The translations under genes and the position numbers were made by a program. The notes under the pieces are model-generated. The model ran no database searches and was not told the origin of the DNA. It worked only from the letters and a program-made list of their open reading frames with translations. Positions 18,003 to 26,605 of a stretch of DNA of 64,000 nt are shown in pieces (the first letter of the stretch is position 1; each line of letters begins with the position of its first letter). Source of the stretch: Legionella cherrii (GTDB lineage Bacteria > Pseudomonadota > Gammaproteobacteria > Legionellales > Legionellaceae); NCBI RefSeq assembly GCF_900635815.1, contig NZ_LR134173.1:124001-188000 (forward strand), given 5' to 3'.

Positions 18003-18764
18003 ATGAAAATCATACAAGATTATATTGATTCCAAACAACAAGAATTCATGAATCATCCTTTTTTTGAAATACTCGAACAATTGAAAAGTTTAAAAGAATT
18101 GAGTTACTTTGTTCCTGAACTAACCTTTTGGGCAATGACGTTCCAAGATATTTTAAGAATAAATGAAGAACGAGTGAACGACCCCTACTTAAGAAAAGTT
18201 GCCCGTCATCACAGGCTCGAAGACGCAGGCCATGAAAAATGGTTTCTGCATGATAAAAAATATATGGGAGCAGTTAATATCGATCCAACAAACGATACAA
18301 ATGATGTAAGTTGGCTTTACAGCAAAGAAACTCAATTAACTCGTGATGCCGCCTATGCTATTTTAGCTGAGGTTTATAAAGCGAGTGATGAAATTCTCAA
18401 TATTGTTCTCCTTTTAACAATTGAATCATCAGGCCACGTTTTCTTTGAAAAAGTTTCAAAACAAGTGAAAAAAACAGGGGAAGATAAAAACCTCAAATAT
18501 TTCTCTACATCACACTTGGAAGTAGAAATGGCTCATGCCTTGTTTGAAGAAGAAATGGAGCGCTCACTGTTTTCGAGAAAAGTACCCATTCACACTCGAC
18601 GTGAAGCATTAAAATTGGTAGACCGATGCTATGATGCGTTTAACAAGATGTTTGATGGATTGATTATTGCTTGTAATCGAAGACTCGAATTAGCAAAACA
18701 AAGGAATCATCAAGATGCTGCAAACAAAGAACCAGTGGAACTCATTTCACATAAAGCAGTGTAA
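18003..18764 (+). CDS. Haem-oxygenase-like diiron oxidase (HDO) family protein
   Basis: 253 residues from ATG 18003, with GGAG at 17993-17996. The open frame runs further upstream to a TTG, with other ATGs, but without ribosome sites. It is all-helical. Candidate metal ligands are E73 and H77 in 'RLEDAGHEKW', E141 and H145 in 'TIESSGHVFF', and the set H171, E175, H178 in 'SHLEVEMAHA'. The H-x3-E-x2-H spacing is that of HDO proteins such as CADD, whose relatives carry out N-oxygenation, decarboxylation or self-sacrificing chemistry. TenA/PqqC-fold proteins without iron are the alternative. The next gene overlaps it by 50 nt, so the two are probably coexpressed and functionally linked. The reaction is unknown. 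Confidence 0.75.
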   Translation: MKIIQDYIDSKQQEFMNHPFFEILEQLKSLKELSYFVPELTFWAMTFQDILRINEERVNDPYLRKVARHHRLEDAGHEKWFLHDKKYMGAVNIDPTNDTNDVSWLYSKETQLTRDAAYAILAEVYKASDEILNIVLLLTIESSGHVFFEKVSKQVKKTGEDKNLKYFSTSHLEVEMAHALFEEEMERSLFSRKVPIHTRREALKLVDRCYDAFNKMFDGLIIACNRRLELAKQRNHQDAANKEPVELISHKAV

Positions 18765-20094
18765 AAAAGAGTTTGGACAAGCGGTGCTCAGCGATGAGCA
18801 CTCGCTTTTTTTATTTCATGAAGATTTTGGTAAACTCATTCACTCTAATCCTGTAGCCGTCTTCGAGCCTAAGACTATTGAAGACGTGCAATCATTTATC
18901 CAATATGCCCATACCCATCAATTGCCTATCACAGTTCGTGGTAATGGAATGAGCCAAAGCGGGCAATCACTTGCAGTTCCAGGTGGATTAATCCTGAGTA
19001 TGAGGCACTTCACCAATACATCGGAAGCGGATGCAGGTTCGATTTGGGTTGACGCCAACGCCACTTGGGCATCTTTATTAGAGAGCTCGTTAAAACAGTC
19101 TATGGTTCCTTATGTAGTTCCCCATAATTGTAATTTATCGGTTGGCGGTGTGCTCTCTGCTGGAGGGGTAGGTGCTGCATCATCCAAATACGGTAGCGTT
19201 GTGGCTCATGTAAAAGCCTTAGAAGTGGTGCAAGCAAATGGAAAAGTGGTCCATCTAGAGCAACATTCACCTTTAATGTCTGCTTGTTTGGGCGGGCAAG
19301 GACGCTTTGGTCTGATCACCAAAGCGTGCATTGCCTTAAGACCCTGTTTAAAAAAGGTGAGAACATTTTTTTTGCTTTATGCAGATAAGAACGAATGGCT
19401 GCATGACCTGCTTTTGTGCCAAACCAATGCAGATTATGTGGAATCATTTTGCACCCCAGCCTTACAAGGTGCGAAATTATCGGAAAAAGGTCGCCTCCCT
19501 TTTGCACAATGGTTTTATGCGCTGCATGTCGCTTTGGAGTATGATAATGATCCTCCTGCTTTCAGTGACTTAGGCTTAAAACCTTGGCGGCTTTTACATA
19601 CCCAAGATGAATTAATCCATTCTTATTTGCATCGTCATGATTCACGCTTTAATGCGATGAAAATGACAGGGCAATGGGAGCTACAACATCCATGGTACGA
19701 GTGCTTTATATCGGGTGCACAATTGGAAAACCTGGAAGAGTTATTAGCTACTTTGCCGTTACACTATGCTACTGTAGTACATGTTGCACGAATTGCTTCC
19801 CACTCCCCGACAGGATTTTTACAACTTCCTAAAGGTAAAGATATTTTTGCTCTGATGATCCTGAATCCCGGTTTACCAAAAGCGTTAATTCCAAGTTGTT
19901 TGGAAGCCATCAAATACTTAGATGCACTCTTTCTACCGCAAGGAGGTAAACGCTATCTTTCTGGATATTTAGGTGATGCTCCGGATAAACACTTTTGGCA
20001 ACATCATTTCGAAGAACGCTATGATGATTGGGTTCAATTGAAAGAGCAGTATGATCCACAAAATATTTTTTGCTCTGTGTTGCATCCTGAATAA
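18715..20094 (+). CDS. FAD-linked oxidase, cytokinin-dehydrogenase-like (VAO/PCMH fold)
   Basis: 459 residues. ATG 18715 follows AAGGA by 9 nt and lies inside the end of the preceding gene. The FAD-binding half shows 'PVAVFEPKTIEDVQSFIQYA', the loop 'TVRGNGMSQSGQSLAVPGG' and 'LSVGGVLSAGGVGAASSKYG'. The C-terminus 'QYDPQNIFCSVLHPE' fits cytokinin oxidase-like enzymes. In plant enzymes the loop reads GRGHS with a His that binds FAD covalently. Here that position is Asn, so the flavin is probably not attached through it. It oxidises an amine or alcohol with O2 or another acceptor. The substrate is unknown. The overlap suggests it works together with the diiron oxidase. Confidence 0.85.
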   Translation: MLQTKNQWNSFHIKQCKKEFGQAVLSDEHSLFLFHEDFGKLIHSNPVAVFEPKTIEDVQSFIQYAHTHQLPITVRGNGMSQSGQSLAVPGGLILSMRHFTNTSEADAGSIWVDANATWASLLESSLKQSMVPYVVPHNCNLSVGGVLSAGGVGAASSKYGSVVAHVKALEVVQANGKVVHLEQHSPLMSACLGGQGRFGLITKACIALRPCLKKVRTFFLLYADKNEWLHDLLLCQTNADYVESFCTPALQGAKLSEKGRLPFAQWFYALHVALEYDNDPPAFSDLGLKPWRLLHTQDELIHSYLHRHDSRFNAMKMTGQWELQHPWYECFISGAQLENLEELLATLPLHYATVVHVARIASHSPTGFLQLPKGKDIFALMILNPGLPKALIPSCLEAIKYLDALFLPQGGKRYLSGYLGDAPDKHFWQHHFEERYDDWVQLKEQYDPQNIFCSVLHPE

Positions 20095-20121
20095 TTGTAA
20101 CCTGGGGTAAATCCAGGTATT

Positions 20122-20222
20122 TCCCTTCTCCCCTAGGGGGAGAAGGGGCCCGTCAGGGTGGATGAGGTCGTTAGGCACTACCCTCACCCCTGCCCCTTCC
20201 ATAAATGGGAGGGGGATTCTTA
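20122..20222 (-). repeat. Full, inverted copy of the dispersed palindromic element
   Basis: Read on the minus strand it has the same blocks as 16240-16364: AAGAATCCCCCTCCCATTTA, TGGAAGGGGCAGGGGTGAGGG, then CCTCATCCACCCTGACGGG and the hairpin. The hairpin is CCCTTCTCCCC (20123-20133), loop TAG, GGGGAGAAGGG (20137-20147), an 11-bp perfect stem. It lies between two convergent genes and could stop transcription from both. Confidence 0.7.
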
Positions 20223-20254
20223 TGAACTTCCAAAATTGTGCTGCGCTCCTCAAA

Positions 20255-21250
20255 CTATTTGGGTTTAAATTCCATTAAAGTAAATAAACTATTCGTAGGA
20301 TAACTGTTTTTAAAAGTAAACCCCGTGGGTTCAATTGATTTTTGCCATTCGGATAAGGTACGTTGCCGTCCTCCTAATAAGACCATCATCACCAGATCCA
20401 TCGTTTTATTTGGGTGTGGCTTAGTGTCATCGGGCATGACTTGCTCTGCAATAAACAAGGTTGCATTTTTCGGCATTTGTTGTGCGCAGTTCTTTAAGAT
20501 TTTGTGCATCAATTCATCATTAAAATCATGCAAAACCCCCTTAAACACATAAGCATCTGCTTGGGGTATTGTCGCAAAAAAATCCCCTTCTTGAAGGGTA
20601 ACTTGTTTGGAAAAGCTCTTGCGATCCAATTGACCAATCACGGCCGGCGTATCAAAAAGAATCGCTGTTAACTCAGGATATTGGCTGGTGATTGCTTTCA
20701 AAAGTCCTCCTCGGCCTCCCCCCATATCGACAATGCTGGAAAAAATCGAAAAATTAAATGCTCGGCTGATAGCTGTTTCATCATAAGAAGATAATTTCGC
20801 CATCCCTCGATCAAAATTTTGCTGTTTCTCTGGGTGTTGGCTAAGAAAACTAAAAAAATCATCTCCATGTTGCAGTTCAAACGCAGGTGTCCCTGTCTTA
20901 AGGCTGGCATCTAACTGAGAAAAAGCTTGCCACCAAACATCATCAACCATACACAATACATCACGCATTGAGTGAGGGTCATCATCCCGAAGCGGTTTAG
21001 ATAATTCAGTTAACGAATAAAAGCCATTATCGTATTTAAATAAATCATAACTTGTTAAAAATTTTAAAACCCTATCCAGCAATTCGGGCTTGCTTTCCGT
21101 GAGTTTGGCCAACTCATCAATCTTTTTAGGTCCCAATGCAAGATGATTCGCGATACCTAATTTGGCGATGGCATGTAATGCCCGTGAAACCACATACCAC
21201 CGAGACATAATCGCTAATTGAATATGAGGGTTGTCCATTTGAGATTGCAT
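20255..21250 (-). CDS. SAM-dependent O-methyltransferase with plant-type dimerisation domain
   Basis: 331 residues. Residues of about 10-95 form the winged-helix dimerisation domain ('SRALHAIAKLGIANHLA', 'ELLDRVLKFLTSYDLF'). The rest is a class I methyltransferase with motif I 'IVDMGGGRGGLLKAI', an acidic strand end 'AILFDTPAV' and the catalytic-type His in 'KGVLHDFNDE'. This is the family of acetylserotonin, hydroxyneurosporene and antibiotic O-methyltransferases. The acceptor is a phenolic or enolic hydroxyl. It converges on the FAD oxidase gene and may modify a product of the neighbouring redox enzymes. Confidence 0.88.
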   Translation of the reverse strand: MQSQMDNPHIQLAIMSRWYVVSRALHAIAKLGIANHLALGPKKIDELAKLTESKPELLDRVLKFLTSYDLFKYDNGFYSLTELSKPLRDDDPHSMRDVLCMVDDVWWQAFSQLDASLKTGTPAFELQHGDDFFSFLSQHPEKQQNFDRGMAKLSSYDETAISRAFNFSIFSSIVDMGGGRGGLLKAITSQYPELTAILFDTPAVIGQLDRKSFSKQVTLQEGDFFATIPQADAYVFKGVLHDFNDELMHKILKNCAQQMPKNATLFIAEQVMPDDTKPHPNKTMDLVMMVLLGGRQRTLSEWQKSIEPTGFTFKNSYPTNSLFTLMEFKPK

Positions 21251-21421
21251 TTATAATTCCTTTTAATACGATTTATTTATTATTGGTTAATTAGATAAAA
21301 AAGTTAAGTATTAATCGTGTAATTTCTCAATCAGTGCGGGCTGATTATCTATGTTCCCCTCAGCTGCTGCTTGCCCTTAGCAGGTAGGCTTTGTATTTGC
21401 CAACCTTATTAAGAGGGTACT

Positions 21422-22225
21422 TTATCCCCAAAAAAACGTACGCATGGATATCGAACTGTTCTCAATACCCTCATAAATGAAAACCAATTCATCTTCATTT
21501 CGTGTTGCACCTAAAATATAGAGCAATGGATAATAATGATCCGTTGTAGGGACACTCAATTGACCTGCCTCGGTCTTATCATAATGATTGATCAAAGCGT
21601 TAAAATCCCGAGTGATTAGCTTTTCCTTGAGCCATTCATCATACTCTACTGCCCAATCATAGGGCCTTGATTTGCATTCCCAACTAATCTTAGAAAGGTT
21701 ATGTACCAGGTTGCCACTACTGACTATAAGAATGCCTTGTTCACGTAACCCTTGTAATTGCTGACCGATTTGATAATGAAATTCCCCGGGTTGCTCTATG
21801 GCGATACTCAGTTGCACGATAGGAATATTCGCACGAGGATATACATGTCGCATCACCGACCAGGTTCCATGATCCAATCCCCATTGCCCGTCATCTAAAT
21901 GAATTGCTGTCCTTGTCACAATGGTTTGAATCAGTTCTCCCGTCTCAGGGGAACCAGGGGCTGGATATGAAATATTGAACAGTTTTTTAGGAAACCCATA
22001 AAAATCATGTATCGTTTTGGGATTTGGCATATGGGTAACCCAAGAACCTTCGGTGAGCCAGTGAGCTGAAATGCATACGATTGCCTTTGGTTGAGGGATT
22101 TTATTACCTAATGCATGTAAACTCGAGGTAAATTTATTGTTTTGAATTGCATGCATAGGACAGCCATGGCCTATAAAAAGCAAAGGCATCCGCGTGTTGC
22201 TGCCCCAATTATCCCTAATGTCCAT
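21422..22225 (-). CDS. ygiD: DODA-type extradiol dioxygenase, YgiD family
   Basis: 267 residues if started at ATG 22225. A GTG at 22252 would add nine residues, and neither has a strong ribosome site. Visible metal and family motifs are 'MPLLFIGHGCPMHAI', 'CISAHWLTEGSWVT', 'HDFYGFPKKLF' and 'LDHGTWSVMRHVYP'. Class III enzymes of this type open catechol rings, and E. coli YgiD cleaves L-DOPA. The His residues at those motifs are present, so an active metal centre is expected. It faces away from the hydrolase/transporter pair. Confidence 0.9.
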   Translation of the reverse strand: MDIRDNWGSNTRMPLLFIGHGCPMHAIQNNKFTSSLHALGNKIPQPKAIVCISAHWLTEGSWVTHMPNPKTIHDFYGFPKKLFNISYPAPGSPETGELIQTIVTRTAIHLDDGQWGLDHGTWSVMRHVYPRANIPIVQLSIAIEQPGEFHYQIGQQLQGLREQGILIVSSGNLVHNLSKISWECKSRPYDWAVEYDEWLKEKLITRDFNALINHYDKTEAGQLSVPTTDHYYPLLYILGATRNEDELVFIYEGIENSSISMRTFFWG

Positions 22226-22473
22226 AATCAAGCACCGTAAGTCAGTACTCACTTAGTATCAATATTAGTTCAAAAAAATCGCACAGGTTTGATTTCAGCC
22301 CCAAATTGAAAAAAAAGTGTCATGATCTATGACTGTATATTGGGGAGCAAAAAACGCTTTGATGGTAATTCAAAAAATCTATTGTATTCTTTTTAATGCC
22401 TTCCTGTAAAAAAAGAGTCTCTATTGTAAAACATGCTATCATAGTTTTCATCGTCAACTCAGAGAACAGTGTA

Positions 22474-23304
22474 ATGCAAACCTCTTTCGGCACTCTTTCA
22501 ATATGGGAAGAGAATCCAGAAAAGCCGGTATCTTTGTTGTTTCTTCATGGTCACTGCACCAATAAAAAATTTTTCGCCCAACAAATGAATGCGGATATTT
22601 TTAAATCCTATCATCGAATTGCTCTCGATTTGCCGGGTTATGGTGAAAGTGAACCGCCGGTTGATCCTACAAGAACCTATAGTTTTCCTGGTTTTGCAGA
22701 AGTGGTTGTCGAGGTAGTTCAACAATTAGCACTGAAGCAATTGATTGTCATTGGTTGGTCACTTGGAGGGCATGTTGCTTTGGAAATGACATCCAAGGTA
22801 CCCCAATTGGCTGGAATATTCATAACGGGAACACCACCTTTTGAGATATCACTTCAAGGGATCCAAAAAGGGTTTAAAGAACTTGAGCCTGAAATTATGG
22901 CCTGTTTTGGTAAAAAGGACCTGAGCCGAGATGAAGCAAAGTTACTTGCAAAAGTATCGGGTTATGACGGCAGTAGAGCAAAAGAGTTTTTGGTTGATGC
23001 AATACTTGCTACAGATGAAGGAGCACGGTTTCTTTATCCTCAATCGATTATCAACGGAGTGGGGCAAAATCAGTGTCAGATTATTGCTGAATGGGACAAA
23101 CCAATTGCAGTAGTAGCCGGAGAAAAAGATATCGCGATTAATTATGATTACGTGCGGAATGAGCTGCAATTTAAAAATCTTTGGCGCAACCAAATACATA
23201 CCCTTTTTAATGCAGGACATGCAACAATGCTGGATCAAGCGGATCTATTTAATCAATTACTTAAAGAATTTATCGAAGACGTAACTCAGGATAAGAACTC
23301 ATGA
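22474..23304 (+). CDS. Alpha/beta hydrolase
   Basis: 276 residues from ATG 22474 (MQTSFGTLSIWEE). The frame is open 78 nt further upstream but that part looks non-native. It has an oxyanion-hole strand 'LLFLHGHCTNKKFF', the nucleophile elbow GWSLGG, an acid candidate in 'VAGEKDIAINY' and the catalytic His in 'NAGHATML'. Size and motifs fit small esterases, lactonases or haloperoxidase-like hydrolases. The ATGA overlap with the MFS gene shows the two are co-translated, so the hydrolase probably acts on what the transporter carries. Confidence 0.88.
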   Translation: MQTSFGTLSIWEENPEKPVSLLFLHGHCTNKKFFAQQMNADIFKSYHRIALDLPGYGESEPPVDPTRTYSFPGFAEVVVEVVQQLALKQLIVIGWSLGGHVALEMTSKVPQLAGIFITGTPPFEISLQGIQKGFKELEPEIMACFGKKDLSRDEAKLLAKVSGYDGSRAKEFLVDAILATDEGARFLYPQSIINGVGQNQCQIIAEWDKPIAVVAGEKDIAINYDYVRNELQFKNLWRNQIHTLFNAGHATMLDQADLFNQLLKEFIEDVTQDKNS

Positions 23305-24593
23305 ATAAAGAACAGTATAAAATTGTGAGTCTTACTGCACTTGGTGGTGCATTAGAATTTTATGATTTTACGATTTATGCACTCTTTGCTTCCTACATTA
23401 GCCAGAATTTTTTCAACAACACTGATACGCTAATTCGCTTGATTAATACTTTTGCGGTCTTTGCCCTGGGCTATTTAGCACGCCCCATTGGCGGTATGGT
23501 ATTTGGACATTTAGGTGATAAATATGGTCGAAAATCTGCTTTTTCGTTAGCTGTTTTTATGATGGCAACGGCAACACTGCTGATGGGATGTTTACCTAAT
23601 TATCAATCCATTGGTATGGCCGCCCCCATTATCCTCATTTTTTTACGGTTGGTTCAAGGATTCTCTGTGGGGGGTGAAATTCCTGGAGCGGCAGTATTTA
23701 CGCTGGAACACGTTCCACGGGATCAACGTGGATTAGCTATTGGTCTTGTATTTATGTGCATTACCCTTGGTAATAGTCTGGGCGCATTAGTGGGATTTAT
23801 TCTGACATCACTATTAAACCAAGAACAAATGATCTCATGGGGCTGGCGCATTCCTTTTGTCATCGGATTTGGCTTAGGGATTATCAGCTATATCATTCGC
23901 AAACGCTCAATTGAAACCCCTGTTTTTCTTGCCATGGCAAAAGAAAAACAATTACATCTTCAGCCATTTCGGGGCCTCTGGACTTTATCTTGGGAAAAAT
24001 TATTCCATGCATTTTTACTCACTGCCGTCGCTTCCAGCATTATTTCACTTTTTTTGTATTTGCCGGCCTATCTTAGGTCTATAGTCAAACTCGCAATAAC
24101 GCACACCTACTTGATTAATTTAGTCAGCTTTTTAAGTTTTGCCGTTCTCACTGCGGTCTTTGGAGGTTTATCCGATCGCTTCAATCGTAAAAAATTACTG
24201 AAGCTCGGAGCCGTACTTTTGATTTTATCGTCTTATCCACTTTTTTATGGGTTAAGTCATTGGGGGGAATCCTTTGTTTGGATTTTCACTTTTTGTTTTG
24301 CTTTATTTGGAGCGATGATCAATGGCAGCTATGTAGTTCTGATTAGCGAATCATTCCCAGCTCATTTACGTTACTCTGGAGTTGGATTTAGTTATAGTCT
24401 CGGTATTGCATTATTTGGAGGTATTGCACCTCTTGCTTTTACGCAACTGATTTATATCTTCAGAGCACCGGAAGCACCGGCCATCTACCTAATGGTTTGT
24501 GCCTGCCTCACGCTCATTGCGATTTTGCGTTCAGAGCATCAGGAAAAAAGCCCGTCGCTTTTGCGAAGCAAGGAGCAGACAAATCTTTTGTAG
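23301..24593 (+). CDS. MFS transporter, metabolite:H+ symporter (ProP/ShiA-like)
   Basis: 430 residues with 12 probable helices. The signature loop 2-3 'ARPIGGMVFGHLGDKYGRKS' and 'RLVQGFSVGGEIPGAAVF' place it in the MHS branch, which takes up organic acids, betaines or shikimate. 'EFYDFTIYALFASYIS' in helix 1 is also typical. The start overlaps the stop of the hydrolase gene by 4 nt (ATGA). Confidence 0.9.
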   Translation: MNKEQYKIVSLTALGGALEFYDFTIYALFASYISQNFFNNTDTLIRLINTFAVFALGYLARPIGGMVFGHLGDKYGRKSAFSLAVFMMATATLLMGCLPNYQSIGMAAPIILIFLRLVQGFSVGGEIPGAAVFTLEHVPRDQRGLAIGLVFMCITLGNSLGALVGFILTSLLNQEQMISWGWRIPFVIGFGLGIISYIIRKRSIETPVFLAMAKEKQLHLQPFRGLWTLSWEKLFHAFLLTAVASSIISLFLYLPAYLRSIVKLAITHTYLINLVSFLSFAVLTAVFGGLSDRFNRKKLLKLGAVLLILSSYPLFYGLSHWGESFVWIFTFCFALFGAMINGSYVVLISESFPAHLRYSGVGFSYSLGIALFGGIAPLAFTQLIYIFRAPEAPAIYLMVCACLTLIAILRSEHQEKSPSLLRSKEQTNLL

Positions 24594-24672
24594 TCCGGGC
24601 ACAAATCCCATACTTTAGCGCAAGCTTAGGAACAATTATTTCCGTCCACCTTGTGAAAAGGCTTAAGGTTAC

Positions 24673-24757
24673 TGGCATTAACTTAAGAAGCCCCTCTGCC
24701 ATTCGGATAGGGGGTAGAGGGCTCGGGCACCTCTTCTTCATGCGGGGAGAAGGGGGG
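24673..24757 (+). repeat. Shortened copy of the dispersed palindromic element
   Basis: 'CATTAACTTAAGAAGCCCCT' is followed by 'GGGGGTAGAGGG' and then 'CTTCTTCATGCGGGGAGAAGG'. This is the left and right halves of the element at 16240-16364 with the middle missing. It lies between convergent genes. Confidence 0.65.
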
Positions 24758-24800
24758 TCTTAACTTAATGGCGAGAGGGAGTCCATTTCAGCACTCTAGC

Positions 24801-25568
24801 CTATAGACTATATTCTGTTGTTGGTGTTGCTTGTTGTTGGTGTTCTGATTCAGATTTTTGCTGGGGAATTTTAAAACCTCCTTGTTCAAGGCAAGAGGAA
24901 TCTACAGGAATGATTTTGCCCCAATGACTCAGATGAATATTTTGTGCTGAATGGGATTTACTAAGTAATATATTAACTACATCATTTTCAAAGCCTACCG
25001 GGCCACAAACAAAGATGGATGTTTCAGGATCAATATCTTTTGTCTTTAAATGTTCTGAAATACGTCCTGATTTAAACTGATTTCCTTGTTCCGCTGTAAA
25101 TGAAATATAGTGTCGTTCATCTTGATTGAGCTTCAAAATTAACTTTGGAAATGGAAGATCTTCAAGCTGTTTTGCAGAATAAATAATTGAAACCTCTTTC
25201 CCTTCGGATGTTAAATTTTTATACATGTTTCTCATGACAGATTCTGCAGAACCAGCACAAATCAATAATACTTTTTGCCCTGTTGGCTTAAATTCATTGC
25301 CACAGGGTGCATCAACTTCAAGATCTGAATCGACTAGACTTTCAGAAAGACAATTTTTAGCCCCTTGTTTCAACACTTGGCTAATCTTGATGTACGAATC
25401 ATTTTTAGCTGACGCAATTGCTAAATAAATGGGTTTGCTGGATCCATGAATAACCATATATTGTCCATTTCCACAATCTTTTGGAGAAAGGCCATTTACC
25501 TCTAAACTATAGACTTCGCTTTCTCCGTGTGTTTTCTTTTCTTTGATTGTAGCTTTTTGATGTACCAT
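24801..25568 (-). CDS. Ferredoxin-reductase-like NAD(P)-binding protein
   Basis: 255 residues from ATG 25568 (AGAGG about 8 nt upstream). The order of motifs follows the ferredoxin-NADP reductase fold: a beta-barrel part (about 1-95) with 'GNGQYMVIHGSSKPIYLAIA', 'VDAPCGNEFKP', the nucleotide-binding 'KVLLICAGSAESVM' and near the C-terminus 'SIFVCGPVGFENDVVNILL' then 'LSHWGK'. The usual FAD-binding RxYS is not evident, so flavin binding is doubtful. No iron-sulphur Cys cluster is present at the end. The electron partner and substrate are unknown. Confidence 0.7.
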   Translation of the reverse strand: MVHQKATIKEKKTHGESEVYSLEVNGLSPKDCGNGQYMVIHGSSKPIYLAIASAKNDSYIKISQVLKQGAKNCLSESLVDSDLEVDAPCGNEFKPTGQKVLLICAGSAESVMRNMYKNLTSEGKEVSIIYSAKQLEDLPFPKLILKLNQDERHYISFTAEQGNQFKSGRISEHLKTKDIDPETSIFVCGPVGFENDVVNILLSKSHSAQNIHLSHWGKIIPVDSSCLEQGGFKIPQQKSESEHQQQATPTTEYSL

Positions 25569-25871
25569 GAGATGACCTCTAATAAACTTTAATTGAACAA
25601 ATAATGCGCCATATCGGGAAAGACTCAGGGAGTTCCGAACATCGAAATCAACTCGAATATCCAAAGTCCAGCATATTGTGCTGATCATAAATCGCAACCG
25701 CAGGAATTTGCTTTCTTTTAATCCTTGAAGCGCATTTATTATACAAATCTTTCCTTAACAAATTATTATGTCCATTGTCCTAGAGGGTAATGAATTGTCT
25801 CAATTGATTGGTGGCTGAAAGAAAGAAATAGAATGATACCAGTTAATATGAATTATATCTGGGGCCTTTAT
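25569..25871. other. Gene-free gap
   Basis: No coding frame of substance apart from an unlikely upstream extension of the reductase. It should contain the promoter of the leftward reductase gene. No motif is clear enough to mark. Confidence 0.35.
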
Positions 25872-25894
25872 AGTATGGGCAAAGAGCCCATACT
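25872..25894 (-). terminator. Hairpin behind the LysE-family gene
   Basis: AGTATGGGC, loop AAAGA, GCCCATACT: a perfect 9-bp stem 14 nt past the stop of the leftward exporter gene. No clear T-run follows, so terminator function is tentative. Confidence 0.45.
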
Positions 25895-25908
25895 GTGAGA
25901 TAGAGTAT

Positions 25909-26556
25909 CTACTCAGCTAATGCTACCGGCAACATTGCTGCTTGACTCAAACTGGCGACTCTTACTCCAAAAGCAACGAGTAATCCTCCCATGATTTTAA
26001 CAATATAAAATTGCAAACGATTCAGGTTGGTTTTGACATACTGGTGGGTCAACATATAAGAAAGGCAGGAAAACCACATCATGTGAATTAAAGCGATTTC
26101 TACCCCATAACCTAACTCAGCGGCAATGGAATGCCCAGGCTTTACAACTAAGGTAAAAAATGCCAGTAAAAACATAATTGCTTTGGGATTTAAAAGATTA
26201 CACAACAAACCTTGATTAAAGGCTTGTAAACCCTTAATCGAATGCGTGGCATGATGGGCTTCCAGCTTCATCATTTCGCGTTTGGCCAACAAGCTTTTGA
26301 TGCCAATATAAATCAGGTACGCTGCACCCAAATATTTGATAATACTAAATGCGAGCAATGATTTTGAAATAACCAGTGCCAATCCTAAAATACAGTAACT
26401 TGCATGAATCAAGAGACTTACTGAAACCCCCAGGGCCGTATAAATTCCTGCTCTTCTGGAATAAAGTAAAGAATTCTTAGTCACCAGGGCAAAATCAGGT
26501 CCAGGAGAAATCGCAGCTAACATAATCAGCATGCTGATCGATAAAAACTCTTGCAC
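25909..26556 (-). CDS. LysE/RhtB-family amino-acid exporter
   Basis: 215 residues from a GTG at 26556. TGGAGG sits 6 nt before that GTG. The upstream ATG at 26577 would place the ribosome site inside the gene. The start 'VQEFLSISMLIMLAAISPGPDFALV' contains the family motif SPGPD, and six hydrophobic segments follow. 'NQGLLCNLLNPKAIMFLLAFF' is the second signature. It exports amino acids or related compounds from the cytoplasm. The substrate cannot be told. Confidence 0.9.
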   Translation of the reverse strand: MQEFLSISMLIMLAAISPGPDFALVTKNSLLYSRRAGIYTALGVSVSLLIHASYCILGLALVISKSLLAFSIIKYLGAAYLIYIGIKSLLAKREMMKLEAHHATHSIKGLQAFNQGLLCNLLNPKAIMFLLAFFTLVVKPGHSIAAELGYGVEIALIHMMWFSCLSYMLTHQYVKTNLNRLQFYIVKIMGGLLVAFGVRVASLSQAAMLPVALAE

Positions 26557-26605
26557 AATAATCCTCCATATAATCATAAAAATATCATGATAACATGAAA
26601 TATGT

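Noticed and set aside
24497..24763. Open frame of 88 codons behind the MHS transporter
   Set aside because: It is a shadow of the transporter gene continued into the palindromic repeat at 24673-24757.
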